DNA of 60,880 nucleotides, from the NCBI GenBank assembly GCA_024402405.1, contig JAKSTW010000006.1:1-60880 (forward strand), read 5' to 3'. Of the stretch, positions 45,687 to 53,971 are shown one piece after another (position 1 is the first letter of the stretch; each line of letters starts with the position of its first letter). The position numbers were made by a program, and so were the translations under genes. Source of the DNA: Spirochaetia bacterium. GTDB lineage: Bacteria; Spirochaetota; Spirochaetia; CADAEX01. Under the pieces are notes generated by a model that was not told the DNA's origin, ran no database searches, and was given only the letters and a program-made list of their open reading frames with translations.

Positions 45687-45992
45687 TTATAGAAGAATTG
45701 ATTTTCCGATGGCTGATGCACTGTCCAGGTCCTGGTCAGTGACTCCGAAAAAGCTCTGAAGCTGACTGAAATCCTCGGCAGATCTGCCGGCTTTTCCATT
45801 ATATTTCTCCAGAACCAGCCTTTTTTCATCTGGATCTTTGCTGAAAACCGCAGAACGGACAGAAGCCTTCACCAGCCCTATGTCAAACAGTTCCTCTGTC
45901 TTCAGGTTTCCATACTGTTTTCTGGCCTTTTTATCGATAACGGCACATTCGCCGTCATAACCTATGGTAAAAACGAAATCTTCTCTTGTCAT
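45687..45992 (-). CDS. Conserved-looking small protein, unknown
   Basis: 101 residues, soluble, no signal peptide or clear motif. Opens with a beta-rich DFVFTIGYDGECAVIDKKARKQY and continues with helices (TEELFDIGLVKASVRSAVF, DFSQLQSFFGVTDQDLDSA). The gene lies between dacA and yajC; the start has only a weak ribosome site. Not an obvious shadow of another frame, as no gene is on the other strand. No function proposed. Confidence 0.6.
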   Translation of the reverse strand: MTREDFVFTIGYDGECAVIDKKARKQYGNLKTEELFDIGLVKASVRSAVFSKDPDEKRLVLEKYNGKAGRSAEDFSQLQSFFGVTDQDLDSASAIGKSILL

Positions 45993-46046
45993 GATTCATC
46001 CATTATATCAGAAATTACAGATTCTGCAACAAATTAAAGATAAAAG

Positions 46047-47273
46047 TCATCTCTCAGGTCTCAGCACAAAATCATAGGCAGATTTTCTATGCGGCTTTGT
46101 AAAGATACCGGTAAATTTTTTCACCAGCGGACATTCAGCCACATCATCAGCCAGAATCAGATCCACCTCACCAAGTGTTCTGTCACCCATTGTCACAGTG
46201 CATGTGCCGGCCTTGGTTCCGGCTGCAGACGGAGCAGGAATATTCTTCTCCAGATGAATATGATACTCAATGTCAGACATCATGCAGTATGGAACAGTTA
46301 TCTTTCCGCCATCGCCACATCTCACAGCACATTTTCCACCAGGCACAGGCGCCTTCAGCTCAGGCAGCTCAGGAACAAAAGTCCGGAACACCGAGAAACC
46401 GTAAGTCAGCAGTGCTGTACCATCAGCAAGTCTCTTCATGCGCCCGTCTGTCTGCTTCGGAGACATGACACCCATGATCACAGCCACCAGATTCATTCCG
46501 TCATGATGCGCAGAAAGTGCCACATTATATCCTGATTCATCTATGAAACCGGTCTTGAGTCCGTCAACTCCGCACACACGTCCCAGAAGGTCATTATTGT
46601 TAATCTGTGTCATACCGCCATAGGCAGCCCTGTTTCCATTAAGATTTCTTGTCTTCGGATATGTAAAGCTGTCAAGAGATACAGTGGAAGGAAAATAATC
46701 ACTGCAATCCCTGATGAATATCCTGCAGAATTTACAGAAATCCATGGAATTGACCACATTCTTATCATCAAAACCTGATGCATCTGTAAAATGCAGAGAC
46801 TCAAGCCCCAGTTCCTTTGCTTTGGCATTCATAAGCTCAACAAAACTTTCGGCACTGTCCGCAACCAGCTCTGCGGCAGCTACAGCACTGTCATTGCCTG
46901 AGCATACAGCCAGTCCGGAAAGAAGCTCACCGACTGTAAGTTTCTGTCCCTTTTCCAGGAACATAAGCGATGAATGGGCAGGAGCACTTCGGAAATCAGC
47001 ACGGGAAGATACGGTAAACACATCATCCAGTGACAGCTCCCCTGCGTTTATTTTCTCTATGACCAGATACATGGTCATAAGCTTTGTCATGGATGCAGGA
47101 GGTATCAGCTCCCCGGCATTCTTCTGATACAAAACGGCACCTGTGTCATAATCCATAAGAACCGCAGCACGGCAGTTCAGCTCAGGAGGCGCAGGAAAGT
47201 TACCGGAACCGCCCCAGACGATTCCGCATCCCAGCATCAGCAGCAGAATGAGAGACAGAAATATTTTCTTCAT
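46047..47273 (-). CDS. dacA: D-alanyl-D-alanine carboxypeptidase (PBP5/S11 family)
   Basis: 408 residues. Serine peptidase with SxxK at Ser61-Lys64 (PPASMTKLMT), the SxN motif in VCSGNDSAVAAAE and KTG in VDGLKTGFIDESGYN. A C-terminal beta domain precedes the tail. The signal peptide MKKIFLSLILLLMLGC contains a possible relaxed lipobox (Cys16), so it may be membrane-anchored by lipid rather than by the usual C-terminal amphipathic helix. It removes the terminal D-Ala of pentapeptides. Overlaps lysC by four bases. Confidence 0.93.
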   Translation of the reverse strand: MKKIFLSLILLLMLGCGIVWGGSGNFPAPPELNCRAAVLMDYDTGAVLYQKNAGELIPPASMTKLMTMYLVIEKINAGELSLDDVFTVSSRADFRSAPAHSSLMFLEKGQKLTVGELLSGLAVCSGNDSAVAAAELVADSAESFVELMNAKAKELGLESLHFTDASGFDDKNVVNSMDFCKFCRIFIRDCSDYFPSTVSLDSFTYPKTRNLNGNRAAYGGMTQINNNDLLGRVCGVDGLKTGFIDESGYNVALSAHHDGMNLVAVIMGVMSPKQTDGRMKRLADGTALLTYGFSVFRTFVPELPELKAPVPGGKCAVRCGDGGKITVPYCMMSDIEYHIHLEKNIPAPSAAGTKAGTCTVTMGDRTLGEVDLILADDVAECPLVKKFTGIFTKPHRKSAYDFVLRPER

Positions 47274-48517
47274 ATCAGACTTGCCACGATATCAACAGCT
47301 TTTTCATACTCGGTCTCAGGAACTGAGAAAACAGCTGAGACAGCAGAGCCGCCATAATTGAAGCTTCTGACTGAAACTCCGCCAGCCTGCAGTGCCGCAA
47401 GAATCTTCACAGCAGAAGTACAGCAGCATCCAAGTCCCTGCCCGACCACACCTACAACAGCAAGTCCAGTCATGCAGGATACATTCAGATCACTCTCCAG
47501 CTTCTTCCAATCCACAGTTCCAGGATCGGAGACAAAAATATTCACAGTGTCAATTCCATCCAGTCTGAATGCAGGAGAAAGTCCGTAAGCAGCCAGTCTG
47601 TCCTTCATGCATCCGCAGCTTTTGCAGACAGTGATTCTGGCAAAACCGCACTTTCCGGCAACACCCACCAGCGGAATATCGGAGGAATCTCTGCCAGCTC
47701 TGATGAATGTGCCTGCATCATCAGGTCTGTTGGTATTTTTTATGTTGATGGAAATTCCGGCATCCTTGGCAGGAGCAATAGCCTCCTCATGGAATACATT
47801 GGCTCCGAGATATGCCATTTCCCTCATCTCTGTATATGTTATCTCGGCAATAGGCTTACCATTCTGTGTGATTCTTGGATCGGCAGTATATATACCTGAT
47901 ACATCAGTCCAGTTCTCATAGACATCTGCCTTCACAGCCTTGGCAAAAATGGAGCCGGTGATATCAGAGCCGCCTCTTGAGAATGTCTTGATATTTCCGT
48001 CAGGTCCCTTGCCATAAAATCCAGGAACCACATATTTCTTTGAAGAATCTGTCCTTGCGGCCACCAGAGCATAAGTCTCAGGAAGTATCTCCCCTCTTTC
48101 ACCCAGTCTGACCACATCGGCACAGTCTATGAACTCGAATCCGAAATAGCTGGCAATAAGTCTGGCATTCAGATACTCACCGCGGCTGGCAGCATAATCA
48201 GCTGTGCATCTCTCAGCAAATTTCTTCTCTACGATATCCAGCTCGCTGCTGATAGCAGAAGTCACACCAAGAACAGATGCGATCTCCAGATATCTTCCCT
48301 TTATTTTATTCCACACAGGATAAAAATCGGCACCTGCAGCAGCCAGTTTCTGACATGCATAAAGAAGATCCGTTATTTTCTCATCCTGTTTGTTTCTTTT
48401 ACCAGGTGCAGACACAACTACGATACACCGGTCAGAATTACTTTTGACAATATTTTCTGTCTTCTTGATCTGAGCAGCATCTGCCACAGAACTTCCACCA
48501 AACTTGCAGACAATCAT
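47270..48517 (-). CDS. lysC: Aspartate kinase
   Basis: 415 residues. Kinase motifs MIVCKFGGSSVADA, VVVSAPGKRNKQDEKITDLL, FSRGGSDITGSIFAKAV and ENWTDVSGIYTADPRI. Two ACT-type regulatory domains at the C-terminus (DGIDTVNIFVSD and GVSVRSFNYGGSAVSAVF). First step of lysine, threonine and diaminopimelate synthesis; the link to dacA (ATGA overlap) fits a peptidoglycan precursor connection, as the diaminopimelate branch feeds wall synthesis. Confidence 0.95.
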   Translation of the reverse strand: MIVCKFGGSSVADAAQIKKTENIVKSNSDRCIVVVSAPGKRNKQDEKITDLLYACQKLAAAGADFYPVWNKIKGRYLEIASVLGVTSAISSELDIVEKKFAERCTADYAASRGEYLNARLIASYFGFEFIDCADVVRLGERGEILPETYALVAARTDSSKKYVVPGFYGKGPDGNIKTFSRGGSDITGSIFAKAVKADVYENWTDVSGIYTADPRITQNGKPIAEITYTEMREMAYLGANVFHEEAIAPAKDAGISINIKNTNRPDDAGTFIRAGRDSSDIPLVGVAGKCGFARITVCKSCGCMKDRLAAYGLSPAFRLDGIDTVNIFVSDPGTVDWKKLESDLNVSCMTGLAVVGVVGQGLGCCCTSAVKILAALQAGGVSVRSFNYGGSAVSAVFSVPETEYEKAVDIVASLI

Positions 48518-48585
48518 AACAATCCCCCTATGCTGGAAAACCAGTCAAATTATTTAATCAAAAATCCCCCAAAGATTCAATATTA

Positions 48586-48614
48586 TTGACTCCTGAATTA
48601 TTATAGGTTATCTT
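48586..48614 (+). promoter_or_regulatory. Promoter of the SDF-family transporter gene
   Basis: TTGACT at 48586-48591, 17-bp spacer, TATCTT at 48609-48614. The -10 ends six bases before the ATG at 48621, so transcription would begin at about the start codon. Element pair identical to 52787-52815. Confidence 0.65.
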
Positions 48615-48620
48615 TTTTTC

Positions 48621-49862
48621 ATGAAAATATGGATAAAATATCTTTTGGGAGCAGTTGCAGGAGCAATCCTGGGGTTCATATTCAGACCTTTCTTCTCAGA
48701 TCCGGACAATTTTATCATTTTCCGCAGAATCATCCTGAACATAGGCAGGTACACATTCACGCCGCTGATCTTTTTCTCAGTATGTGTAGGGATATCCAGA
48801 CTTCTGTATGCAAAACTTCTGGCAAAAATTTTTCTCAAGACAGGCATATTTGCAGTGATGACATCTGCACTGCTTACAGTCATCGGCGGGATCTCAGTCA
48901 TGCTTATTCCAGGAGGCAGGATACCGATCATCTCCATAAATACATGTGATGCATCAGATTTCACAGTCCCAGGGCTGGCACAGCATCTGACCATGATTTT
49001 CCCTGACAGTTTCCTAAGCATATTCACATCATCTGGATATCTGCTGCCGGTACTGCTTCTGGCTTTTCTCATAGGGATCAATATCCACCACAACCAGATG
49101 GCATCATCAAGACCTGTCATACAGCTGTTTGATTCACTGGACAGAATCTTTTTTGAAATAAATAATCTGATAATTGAATTTCTTCCCATTGGAATACTGC
49201 TGCTGTCCGCATTCTTTACAGCCACAGCCATAACAGACAGGAGAATCACACTGTACAGCAATATGCTCACCATCATTGCAGCAGACTGTCTGCTGGCAGC
49301 ACTGGTGATATTTCCGGCAGCCATTTATTTCTGTACCAGAAGCAATGCCAATCCGTTCAAATATCTGTATGCCATAACATCTGCATCCATAGCGGCATTT
49401 TTCTCAGGAGATATATATTTCGGAGCTGCTAATCTGATAAAGTGTGCCTTTGAAAACTGCGGAATAAAAAGGAAAATCAGCTCACCCATAATAGGTCTGA
49501 TGTCTGTATTCGGAAGAGCCGGAACTGCAATGGCAGCCGCAGTAACATTCATGACCATCATCCGGTCATTCAGCGGAATAGAGATAACAGTACCGGTATT
49601 CATGAGTGTCATGCTCCATTCATTTATTTTTTCCATGGCGCTTGGTACTGTTCCAGGCTATGGCGTCATGGCAGAACTGGTCATGCTCTGCGGATGGTAC
49701 GGTCATGGGCTGCAGGATGGTTATATGATAATGGAACCGGCACTGTTCATACTGCTGGGACTGGGAGCTCTGACAGACACCATCATCATGGCAGCAGTAA
49801 CAACAGTCATTGCCATTCAGGAAAGTCAGGCAACAGAAAAGCCTATAAACAAATTCACCTGA
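48621..49862 (+). CDS. Sodium:dicarboxylate symporter (SDF/DAACS family), divergent
   Basis: 413 residues, eight or more helices. Start MKIWIKYLLGAVAGAILGFIFRPFF and FTPLIFFSVCVGISRLL are the first family blocks; LPVLLLAFLIGINIHH and GTVPGYGVMAELVMLC follow as re-entrant hairpin 2. The canonical NMDG sodium/substrate motif is not seen: the equivalent stretch reads GRAGTAMAAAVTFM. The final helix TDTIIMAAVTTVIAIQES also lacks the usual Asp/Arg/Asn set. So the fold is right but substrate and coupling ion are doubtful. No ribosome site; see the promoter. Two bases separate it from the CPBP gene. Confidence 0.82.
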   Translation: MKIWIKYLLGAVAGAILGFIFRPFFSDPDNFIIFRRIILNIGRYTFTPLIFFSVCVGISRLLYAKLLAKIFLKTGIFAVMTSALLTVIGGISVMLIPGGRIPIISINTCDASDFTVPGLAQHLTMIFPDSFLSIFTSSGYLLPVLLLAFLIGINIHHNQMASSRPVIQLFDSLDRIFFEINNLIIEFLPIGILLLSAFFTATAITDRRITLYSNMLTIIAADCLLAALVIFPAAIYFCTRSNANPFKYLYAITSASIAAFFSGDIYFGAANLIKCAFENCGIKRKISSPIIGLMSVFGRAGTAMAAAVTFMTIIRSFSGIEITVPVFMSVMLHSFIFSMALGTVPGYGVMAELVMLCGWYGHGLQDGYMIMEPALFILLGLGALTDTIIMAAVTTVIAIQESQATEKPINKFT

Positions 49863-49863
49863 T

Positions 49864-50523
49864 ATGAAAAAATTTTTTCTTTCTATAATACTTCCACTGG
49901 TACTTTTTTTTCTTTTCTTCAGCCCCACAGGTGACAGCAGTGAACTGGATATGCTGTTCAATTCGCCGTCGGATCTAGCAATCTCGGCAGCATTTTCCAT
50001 ACTGCAGATAATCATCATACTGATACTGCTGATAAAATCTGCGGACAGAGAAACCCGCACAGGAATCATGGGACTGAAGAAACCATCAGCATCAGATATC
50101 ATGCCGATACTCCGGACATCAGCTCTGCTTATCTGTCTGTCAGTCATAATGAATCTGGCTATCTATTACATTTCAGTCAGTCTGGACATTCCGGATGAGC
50201 CCGAACTTAGCATAAAATCCGAGCTGCTTCCACTGTTGGCCATAGCAATGCTTCTGACAGGATACAACGAAGAACTTTTCTTCAGGGCATTCATGCTCGG
50301 CAATGCAGAAAAGGCTTATGGCAGGATCCCAGCTCTGATATTCAGTTCTGCAGTATTCGCCCTGGGGCATATGTATCAGGGAGTACTGAACATGATTTCT
50401 ATATTCATAATGGGAATGATCCTGGGCATGGTGTTCCAGAAGCACAGGAATATCCATATAAATGCCATTTCTCACGGTCTGTATAATCTGTTTGTGATTC
50501 TGACAGCATTCCTTGCAGTCTGA
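49864..50523 (+). CDS. CPBP-family intramembrane metalloprotease (CAAX/Abi)
   Basis: 219 residues with six or so helices. Catalytic signature complete: Glu136-Glu137 and Arg141 in GYNEELFFRAF, His169 in FALGHMYQG, and His204 in NAISHGLYN. Such proteases cleave peptides or process proteins inside the membrane, for example bacteriocin immunity. Its substrate is unknown. Two bases downstream of the transporter gene. Converges on the AroE-AroK gene with a 3-bp gap. Confidence 0.92.
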   Translation: MKKFFLSIILPLVLFFLFFSPTGDSSELDMLFNSPSDLAISAAFSILQIIIILILLIKSADRETRTGIMGLKKPSASDIMPILRTSALLICLSVIMNLAIYYISVSLDIPDEPELSIKSELLPLLAIAMLLTGYNEELFFRAFMLGNAEKAYGRIPALIFSSAVFALGHMYQGVLNMISIFIMGMILGMVFQKHRNIHINAISHGLYNLFVILTAFLAV

Positions 50524-50526
50524 AGA

Positions 50527-51831
50527 TCAGAAGAAATATCTGGAATTCACCTCATGGAAAATTCTGTCTGAAATTTTCTCAATATTGCTGCTGTCACTTT
50601 TGATGACCAGCTCTGCCACCTGGGCATAATTCTCATTGCGTCCCTCAAACAGTCTGTTTATGGTGTCTATCATGCTTATTCCAGGTTCCAGTCTGTAATC
50701 ATAGAGGCACCGTTTTTTCAGCAGCATCTCTGAATTTGACACCAGCCAGATCGGATATGTGAATTTTTTAAGCAGCTCACGGTTCACAGACGAAAGAACT
50801 GTATCACAGCCACAGGCAACAACAGTCTCCTGCTGCATTGCACATATGTTCTCCAGTATTCTTTCCTCCAGCCGGCTGAAAGCGTCATATCCATCCCCTT
50901 CCAGGATCTCAGGAATAGACTTGCCATACTGCTTCTCTATCTCTTCATCCAGATCCACAAACCTGCGTCCGGTACGTTCAGCCAAACTGCGGCCATAAAG
51001 CGTCTTACCGCTGCCAGAAAATCCGATGAACGAGAAAATATTTTTTCTGCAGTGTGCAGAATGCATGAAATCACGGGCCCGGTACAGAGTATCATCATCC
51101 ACCGTCTCGCCTGTGAATATGGAATAAGATGCGGCAGCCTGTTCCAATATGAAATCATCAGAAGGAATTATATTCAGATCAGCATTGCATATGATCTCAT
51201 TCGTACTGTACTGTGAATTCAGGAAAAGGACAGGTATATCACCAATGCAGCTGATGAATTTTTCCTGGAAATTACGGAAAGTATCAGCAAACACCAGAAT
51301 TTTTGCACCGCTGGTATATTTTTCCAGACTGTTGTACTCACCTGCCTGCGCTCCGCATTTCACAGCACACTCCACAGCCTCCACCAGAGTCCTGTTCAGT
51401 ATCACAACATCCCAGCCTAAGGATGTAAGACCACAGGCCACAGCCACACTGTCCTCGCTGGTACCCATTATCACAGCTCTGCCTGTATCCCTGCCGAACC
51501 TTCTCAGAATGAATTTTTTTATAGCTGTAAACTCAGTATTATATCCGGTCTTTCCGTCCGCGCTGAATGTGATGGTGTTGACAGCACAGATATTTTCGGC
51601 ATTGGCTTCCCGCCTGTCTGTGAAATCCATGGCTGATATTCTGAACGGATAAGCCATGTTGAGTCCGCTCACACCGGCCAGATTGGCAGTAACAAAAGCC
51701 TCCTCCACATCAGAAGCTGATATTCTGGTATAAATATGATCGTCATGACCAGAAAAAAGCCTGAACAGATGAGGATAATAACTTTCACCAGCCGGATTTC
51801 CGGCTACAGCAAAAATTTTTTTCGTGAGCAT
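50527..51831 (-). CDS. Shikimate dehydrogenase/shikimate kinase-like fusion, degenerate
   Basis: 434 residues. Residues 1-250 follow AroE (SGLNMAYPFR, ICAVNTI, GYNTEF, ILNRT, EQAAASYSIFTGE). Residues 263-434 follow AroK with Walker A GFSGSGKT (270-277) and VDLDEEIEKQYGKSIPEIL. Substitutions stand out: the catalytic Lys of the NxTxPxK motif is Arg64, the catalytic Asp of NTDG is Glu100, the NADP Gly-rich loop reads MGTSEDS, and the shikimate-kinase GGG motif reads CGCD. It therefore may not catalyse the usual reactions, or only at low rate. Upstream DAHP synthase suggests the shikimate route. Confidence 0.85.
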   Translation of the reverse strand: MLTKKIFAVAGNPAGESYYPHLFRLFSGHDDHIYTRISASDVEEAFVTANLAGVSGLNMAYPFRISAMDFTDRREANAENICAVNTITFSADGKTGYNTEFTAIKKFILRRFGRDTGRAVIMGTSEDSVAVACGLTSLGWDVVILNRTLVEAVECAVKCGAQAGEYNSLEKYTSGAKILVFADTFRNFQEKFISCIGDIPVLFLNSQYSTNEIICNADLNIIPSDDFILEQAAASYSIFTGETVDDDTLYRARDFMHSAHCRKNIFSFIGFSGSGKTLYGRSLAERTGRRFVDLDEEIEKQYGKSIPEILEGDGYDAFSRLEERILENICAMQQETVVACGCDTVLSSVNRELLKKFTYPIWLVSNSEMLLKKRCLYDYRLEPGISMIDTINRLFEGRNENYAQVAELVIKSDSSNIEKISDRIFHEVNSRYFF

Positions 51832-51870
51832 AAAAATATTTTATATCACTTTATGCAGATACGGCAAGTG

Positions 51871-52683
51871 TTAAATTGAGGAAAAAAATATTCTGGCCTT
51901 CTGAACCTTGGCAGACAGTGATGCAAATTCATCGGATGTCAGCTGCTGGGATCTGTCACTGAGTGCACTGGACGGATCATTATGGACTTCTATCAGCAGA
52001 CCGTCAGCACCTGCGGCCACAGCAGCCAGAGACATAGGCTCCACCAGAGAGGCCCGTCCTGTTCCATGGGACGGATCCACCACCACGGGCAGATGTGTCA
52101 GCTCTTTCAGAGCCGGAACAATGCTCAGATCCAATGTATTTCTGGTGTAAGTCTCAAAAGTGCGGATCCCGCGCTCACAGAGTATCAGCTCTTTATTTCC
52201 CTCAAGCAATATATACTCAGCACAGTTCAGATATTCCCACAGAGTGGCATACATGCTGCGTTTCAGCAGAACAGGTCTGCCGCACCTGCCAGCTTCTTTG
52301 AGAAGAGGAAAGTTCTGCATATTTCTGGCTCCGATCTGTATGATATCAGCATATCTGCACACCAGCTCCATATCACGGACGTCCACAACCTCTGTGATGA
52401 CAGGCAGTCCAGCAGTCTTTCCCGCGGCCTTCAGGATCTCCAGTCCCTCCTGCCCAAGTCCCTGAAAACTGTAAGGGGAAGTTCTGGGTTTGAAAGCACC
52501 TCCACGGAGAATATGCGCACCTGCCCTTCTGACAGCCAGAGCGACAGTCTCAGCCTGCTGATATGACTCAATGCTGCATGGTCCGGCCATAAGTACCAGG
52601 TCTCTGCCGAAGCAGGCATCTCCTACATTGATATATGTCCTGTCATTGCCTGATTTTTTCATAACCAGATTAAGATCGTCCAT
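51871..52683 (-). CDS. aroF: 3-deoxy-7-phosphoheptulonate synthase (DAHP synthase, type I-beta)
   Basis: About 270 residues from the ATG at 52683, with GAGGA upstream. [67 protein letters not shown] and [10 protein letters not shown] are all family motifs. The KRG block reads KRS. No ACT or chorismate mutase fusion. First step of the shikimate pathway. Upstream of the AroE-AroK fusion on the same strand (about 40-bp gap). Confidence 0.93.
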   Translation of the reverse strand: MDDLNLVMKKSGNDRTYINVGDACFGRDLVLMAGPCSIESYQQAETVALAVRRAGAHILRGGAFKPRTSPYSFQGLGQEGLEILKAAGKTAGLPVITEVVDVRDMELVCRYADIIQIGARNMQNFPLLKEAGRCGRPVLLKRSMYATLWEYLNCAEYILLEGNKELILCERGIRTFETYTRNTLDLSIVPALKELTHLPVVVDPSHGTGRASLVEPMSLAAVAAGADGLLIEVHNDPSSALSDRSQQLTSDEFASLSAKVQKARIFFSSI

Positions 52684-52699
52684 ATTTCCTCGTGCTGAT

Positions 52700-52728
52700 A
52701 ATCTAACTGATTCTGAACAATAAGTAAA
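52700..52728 (-). promoter_or_regulatory. Possible promoter of aroF
   Basis: TTTACT at 52728-52723, 17-bp spacer, TAGATT at 52705-52700; predicted start lies about ten bases before the aroF ATG. Confidence 0.4.
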
Positions 52729-52786
52729 GTGGCGGATCATCCGGCATTTTATGCAAATAAAAAAATTAAGCAGTCTTCTCTATATA

Positions 52787-52815
52787 TTGACTCTGAAATT
52801 TTTTCTCATTATCTT
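52787..52815 (+). promoter_or_regulatory. Promoter of the RND efflux operon
   Basis: TTGACT at 52787-52792, 17-bp spacer, TATCTT at 52810-52815, leaving about 100 bases of leader before the adaptor gene. The rest of the 52684-52925 gap shows no further gene; only a ten-codon frame without ribosome site. Confidence 0.6.
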
Positions 52816-52925
52816 TTTAGCGATATCTATAAATATACTGCCTGTATATAAGGGGTACAATATAATTCAGTGAAATGAACTCAGGAAGATGGATATATAC
52901 ACTATAAAAAAATTCTGGAGGCAAA

Positions 52926-53966
52926 ATGAATATCAGAAAATTAATTCTGGCAGCATTAGCCGCAACATTGGTATTTGCCGGTTGCACAAAGAAGCAGTCA
53001 GAGATCAACACCAAAAGTATGGCTCAGCTTTATGCTGAAGATGGAGTTCCTGTAAACACAGTGACTATCAAAACAGAAAATTTCAGATCATACCTGAACT
53101 TTGATGTCACAGTCAACGGAATCGAAGAATCCACAGCTTCTGCAAAACTTTCGGACTCTGTGGAAAAAATCCTTTATTCAGTGGGTGACATCGTGAAGAA
53201 AGATGCTGTGGTGATCCAGTTTCCAAAGAATAATATCTCAGCAAATTATTATCAGTGCAAGACAGCATTTGAGAATGCAGAGATCACATTCAAGAGAATG
53301 GCAGCACTCTATGATGCCAGCGGTATCTCAAAGCAGGACTATGACAATGCAAAGACTCAGTATGAGGCAGCAAAAGCCAACTGGAACAACGTCCGGGAGA
53401 TGGTGAATGTTCCTGCTCCTATCAGCGGAACCATCACACAGATCAATGTCCGGGAGACAGATAATGTGAAGGCCGGTGATATTCTTTTCACAGTTTCCAC
53501 CATGGACAAACTCAAGGGAAAGATCTGGATCCAGGAGAAAGATATCAGCAAAGTCCAGATCGGAGATGCTGCAGAAGCAACATGGAACGGAAATACAGTC
53601 ACAGGAAAGATCACACAGCTGGATATGTCACTGAACCAGGACAGACAGGCATTCGGTGCAGTAGCTGAGTTCAGCAATCCTGACAGTCTGATCCCAAGCG
53701 GCGTCAATGCAAAGATCAGCCTTACAACAATCGACAAACCAAATTCAATAGTAGTCGAGAGAAAAAATATAACATTCAAAAATGACAGAACCTACGTTTT
53801 TGTTGTGGAAGATAATAAGGCTGTCCTCCGCGATATAAAGACAGGTGATACCTATAATAACTATGTAGAGATAACAGATGGACTCAAAGCCGGAGAAAAT
53901 CTTATTACTGAAGGAAATAAAAATGTGTCAGACGGTGCTCTCATAAGAGTTATCGCCCAGGAGTGA
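52926..53966 (+). CDS. RND efflux periplasmic adaptor (lipoprotein)
   Basis: 346 residues, AcrA/MexA-type. GGAGG precedes the ATG. Signal peptide with lipobox LVFAGC. Lipoyl halves DSVEKILYSVGDIVKKDAVVIQFPK and VNVPAPISGTITQINVRETDNVKAGDILFTVSTM enclose an alpha-hairpin (CKTAFENAEITFKRMAALYDASGISKQDYDNAKTQYEAAKANW). A beta-barrel and membrane-proximal domain follow (LKGKIWIQEKDISKVQIGDAAEATWNGN). First gene of a three-gene pump operon. Confidence 0.95.
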   Translation: MNIRKLILAALAATLVFAGCTKKQSEINTKSMAQLYAEDGVPVNTVTIKTENFRSYLNFDVTVNGIEESTASAKLSDSVEKILYSVGDIVKKDAVVIQFPKNNISANYYQCKTAFENAEITFKRMAALYDASGISKQDYDNAKTQYEAAKANWNNVREMVNVPAPISGTITQINVRETDNVKAGDILFTVSTMDKLKGKIWIQEKDISKVQIGDAAEATWNGNTVTGKITQLDMSLNQDRQAFGAVAEFSNPDSLIPSGVNAKISLTTIDKPNSIVVERKNITFKNDRTYVFVVEDNKAVLRDIKTGDTYNNYVEITDGLKAGENLITEGNKNVSDGALIRVIAQE

Positions 53967-53971
53967 TATAA

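Noticed and set aside
45681-45697. CTTCT/AGAAG hairpin at the end of the 45687 gene as a terminator
   Set aside because: Stem of five AT-rich pairs, overlaps the stop codon and no T-run follows.
52731-52743. Short palindrome CGGATGATCCG upstream of aroF
   Set aside because: Only 5-bp arms, upstream of a weak promoter; common by chance.
52875-52907. Ten-codon frame (MNSGRWIYTL) before the RND adaptor gene, as a leader peptide
   Set aside because: No ribosome site, no run of regulatory codons and no attenuator hairpin.
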